From JASLEW01 sp035544875 (GTDB lineage Bacteria; Acidobacteriota; Thermoanaerobaculia; Multivoradales; UBA5704), in assembly GCA_035544875.1 (NCBI GenBank), contig DASZZP010000011.1, positions 59,908 to 123,907 on the forward strand: a stretch of 64,000 bases of DNA. The letters run 5' to 3'. The notes below the pieces were generated by a model that worked only from the letters and a program-made list of their open reading frames with translations, made no database searches and was not told where the DNA came from. Each line of letters starts with the position of its first letter. The stretch's first letter is position 1. Below, piece by piece: positions 62,938 to 64,000 of the stretch. The position numbers were made by a program, and so were the translations under genes.

Positions 62938-63435
62938 GTGGAGCCTCCACCCCTGGCTCCGACCGCAGCTCGCCGCCGTCGCCGCCGACCTCCTCGGGTC
63001 GACGCCGGGGTATGCGGGGTCGCAGCGCCGCGGCTGCCGCCATGGCGGGCGGGCATCCGGGTCGAGATGCCTAGCCAGCTCGCGGCGGGTGAGGTCTTCG
63101 TCGCCGAGGTGATGGCGGAGAACCTAAGACGGCTTGAAGTGGGTGGCTGGCCGCAGCTCTTCCTCTCCCATCACCTGCTTGACCCGGACGGGCGCGCGCT
63201 GGTTTGGGACGGCCGAGGGCACTCGCTGCTTCGAGCCGTGGGGCCTGGCCAGAGGACGGCCATGCGGGTAACGCTGGCGGCGCCCACCGAACCAGGGAGC
63301 TACTTGCTGGAGTGGGACCTGGTGAGCGAGGACGAGTGCTGGTTCGCGGAGTGCGGTTCCGGCGTGGCGCGGGTACTGCTGGTCGTGCCGCGCGGAGGTC
63401 ATCCAACCGACCCGCGGTCCGGCGGTTACCGGTGA
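62938..63435 (+). CDS. Isolated beta-sandwich domain, probable remnant of larger protein
   Basis: After a low-complexity Arg/Pro-rich start (about 1-40), residues 45-155 form one domain. It has LAAGEVFVAEVMAENLRRL, LFLSHHLLDPDGRALVWDG, then APTEPGSYLLEWDLVSEDEC and WFAECG. This layout is that of a carbohydrate- or polymer-associated beta-sandwich commonly found at the C-terminus of glycosyltransferases and methyltransferases. Alone it has no catalytic part. No clear ribosome site is seen, so it may be the 3' end of a lost gene. Confidence 0.5.
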   Translation: MEPPPLAPTAARRRRRRPPRVDAGVCGVAAPRLPPWRAGIRVEMPSQLAAGEVFVAEVMAENLRRLEVGGWPQLFLSHHLLDPDGRALVWDGRGHSLLRAVGPGQRTAMRVTLAAPTEPGSYLLEWDLVSEDECWFAECGSGVARVLLVVPRGGHPTDPRSGGYR

Positions 63436-63462
63436 TTCCCGAAGCGCCCGCCAGGCACAGCA

Positions 63463-63757
63463 GCGAGCCAGAACAGAGACCCACCGTACCCTCGCCGGCA
63501 CAGATCGTTATTTTGTTGCCCTGGGCGACATTGGGAGAGGGCCATGATTTGTCGTGAGGATCACTCTTTAGAGAGCTAAGTTTAGCAGATTCTACTGAGC
63601 ATTCGTCGAGAGACAGCGAGCCTCCACCTCGTCCAGCCAGTGAGATACCCAACTCTTCGCTTTTGCGTGAATATCCCCAACGGTTCCGAGTTGGAACCGG
63701 CTCGAATCGTGGCTTGTCGAGCTAAACCTCCTCCATAGAGAGCTTTACGCCGCCTGA
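63463..63757 (+). repeat. Direct repeat DR2, right copy
   Basis: It repeats the two blocks of 55213-55415 in the same order and direction, with about 145 bp of unrelated sequence between the blocks (only about 60 bp in the left copy). Confidence 0.75.
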
Positions 63758-63867
63758 GACGGTCTTCGGTGTGGCGAAAACGCCACGGCGCAAGGTTTCA
63801 AACATCGACCATCGAGAGGCACCGTTGGCCCGGGGGAGACCGCCGTCCAGGAGAGAGCTCGCTGCGG

Positions 63868-63959
63868 ATTCCGACGGAAGCCGGCCAGGGATTCCGAGGT
63901 GAAGGCGGCCACCCATTCCGAGGTGAAGGCGGCCACTGTTCCGAGGTGAAGGCGGCCAC
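63868..63959 (+). repeat. Tandem iterons (three exact plus one diverged), IS21-like end
   Basis: The unit TTCCGAGGTGAAGGCGGCC with flanking A and AC occurs at 63891, 63915 and 63939, period 24; a diverged unit starts at 63868. Further GGTGGCCGGCTTGCCGTCGG sequence continues to the window end. This resembles the multiple terminal repeats of IS21-family elements, whose body would lie beyond 64000. Confidence 0.7.
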
Positions 63960-64000
63960 TTGTTAGCCGTCGTCGGAAGGGTGGCCGGCTTGCCGTCGGA

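Larger units (their letters stand above)
63436..64000. other. Gene-free right end with repeats
   Basis: No gene is supported. The stretch contains the right DR2 copy and a series of IS21-like iterons that run toward the window edge. Confidence 0.65.

Noticed and set aside
63868..63959. CRISPR array
   Set aside because: The 24-bp period has no spacers; the units are contiguous, which fits terminal iterons, not repeat-spacer structure.

Overview
The window is GC-rich DNA with densely packed genes on both strands, many GTG starts and 4-bp ATGA/GTGA overlaps. The best taxonomic clue is four copies (two intact, two decayed) of the large two-domain ABC permease type with no ATPase beside it, known as ADOP (acidobacterial duplicated orphan permease). 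One copy is coupled to a PadR regulator. Together with a protein kinase carrying TPRs, a 1988-residue kinase/AAA/histidine kinase, a propeller-type diguanylate cyclase and BlaI-M56 regulation, this suggests an Acidobacteriota-like bacterium. That placement is inference; there is no rRNA or other phylogenetic marker in the window, and I see no tRNA or CRISPR.

Layout. 0-11.5 kb: metabolic and surface genes: glutamate dehydrogenase, a D-aminoacylase-like amidohydrolase, a glycerophosphodiesterase with a secreted esterase, a serine hydrolase of the beta-lactamase fold, a membrane diguanylate cyclase, a ribbon-helix-helix-like protein and a secreted protein with a duplicated domain. 11.9-16.6 kb: a two-gene RND efflux system. 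17.0-20.5 kb: a tightly coupled four-gene operon (split ThDP decarboxylase alpha and beta, cyclase-family hydrolase, amino-acid permease) bracketed by 24-bp direct repeats. 20.6-31.3 kb: a cardiolipin-synthase-like lipoprotein, PadR plus orphan permease, a decayed sugar-binding protein, a TPR membrane protein, and an MhqO/MhqD-like dioxygenase-hydrolase pair. 31.3-40.6 kb: a Ser/Thr kinase with TPRs, a broken permease, a PstS remnant, a sugar-nucleotide epimerase with glycosyltransferases, and a DUF2277 gene. 40.6-42.3 kb: a complete insertion sequence with 11-bp inverted ends and a 7-bp target duplication, placed exactly between two stop codons. 42.3-52 kb: small secreted/membrane genes, another orphan permease, and a minus-strand array (blaI, M56 peptidase, two decayed amidohydrolases, one intact amidohydrolase, SUMF1-like protein) behind a likely BlaI operator. 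52-64 kb: an accessory, repeat-rich zone with a membrane glycosyltransferase-like protein, long gene-poor stretches, two kinds of direct repeats, IS21-like terminal iterons and the giant hybrid kinase.

The most unusual non-coding structures are two 68-bp hairpins with 29-bp arms and a conserved 10-nt loop, present in opposite orientations between convergent genes, and a dispersed ~130-220 bp repeat found in three copies, two of them starting right after a stop codon in a convergent gap. The gene content looks chromosomal, with local decay (at least six broken genes) that concentrates around the repeats and around the duplicated permease and amidohydrolase families.
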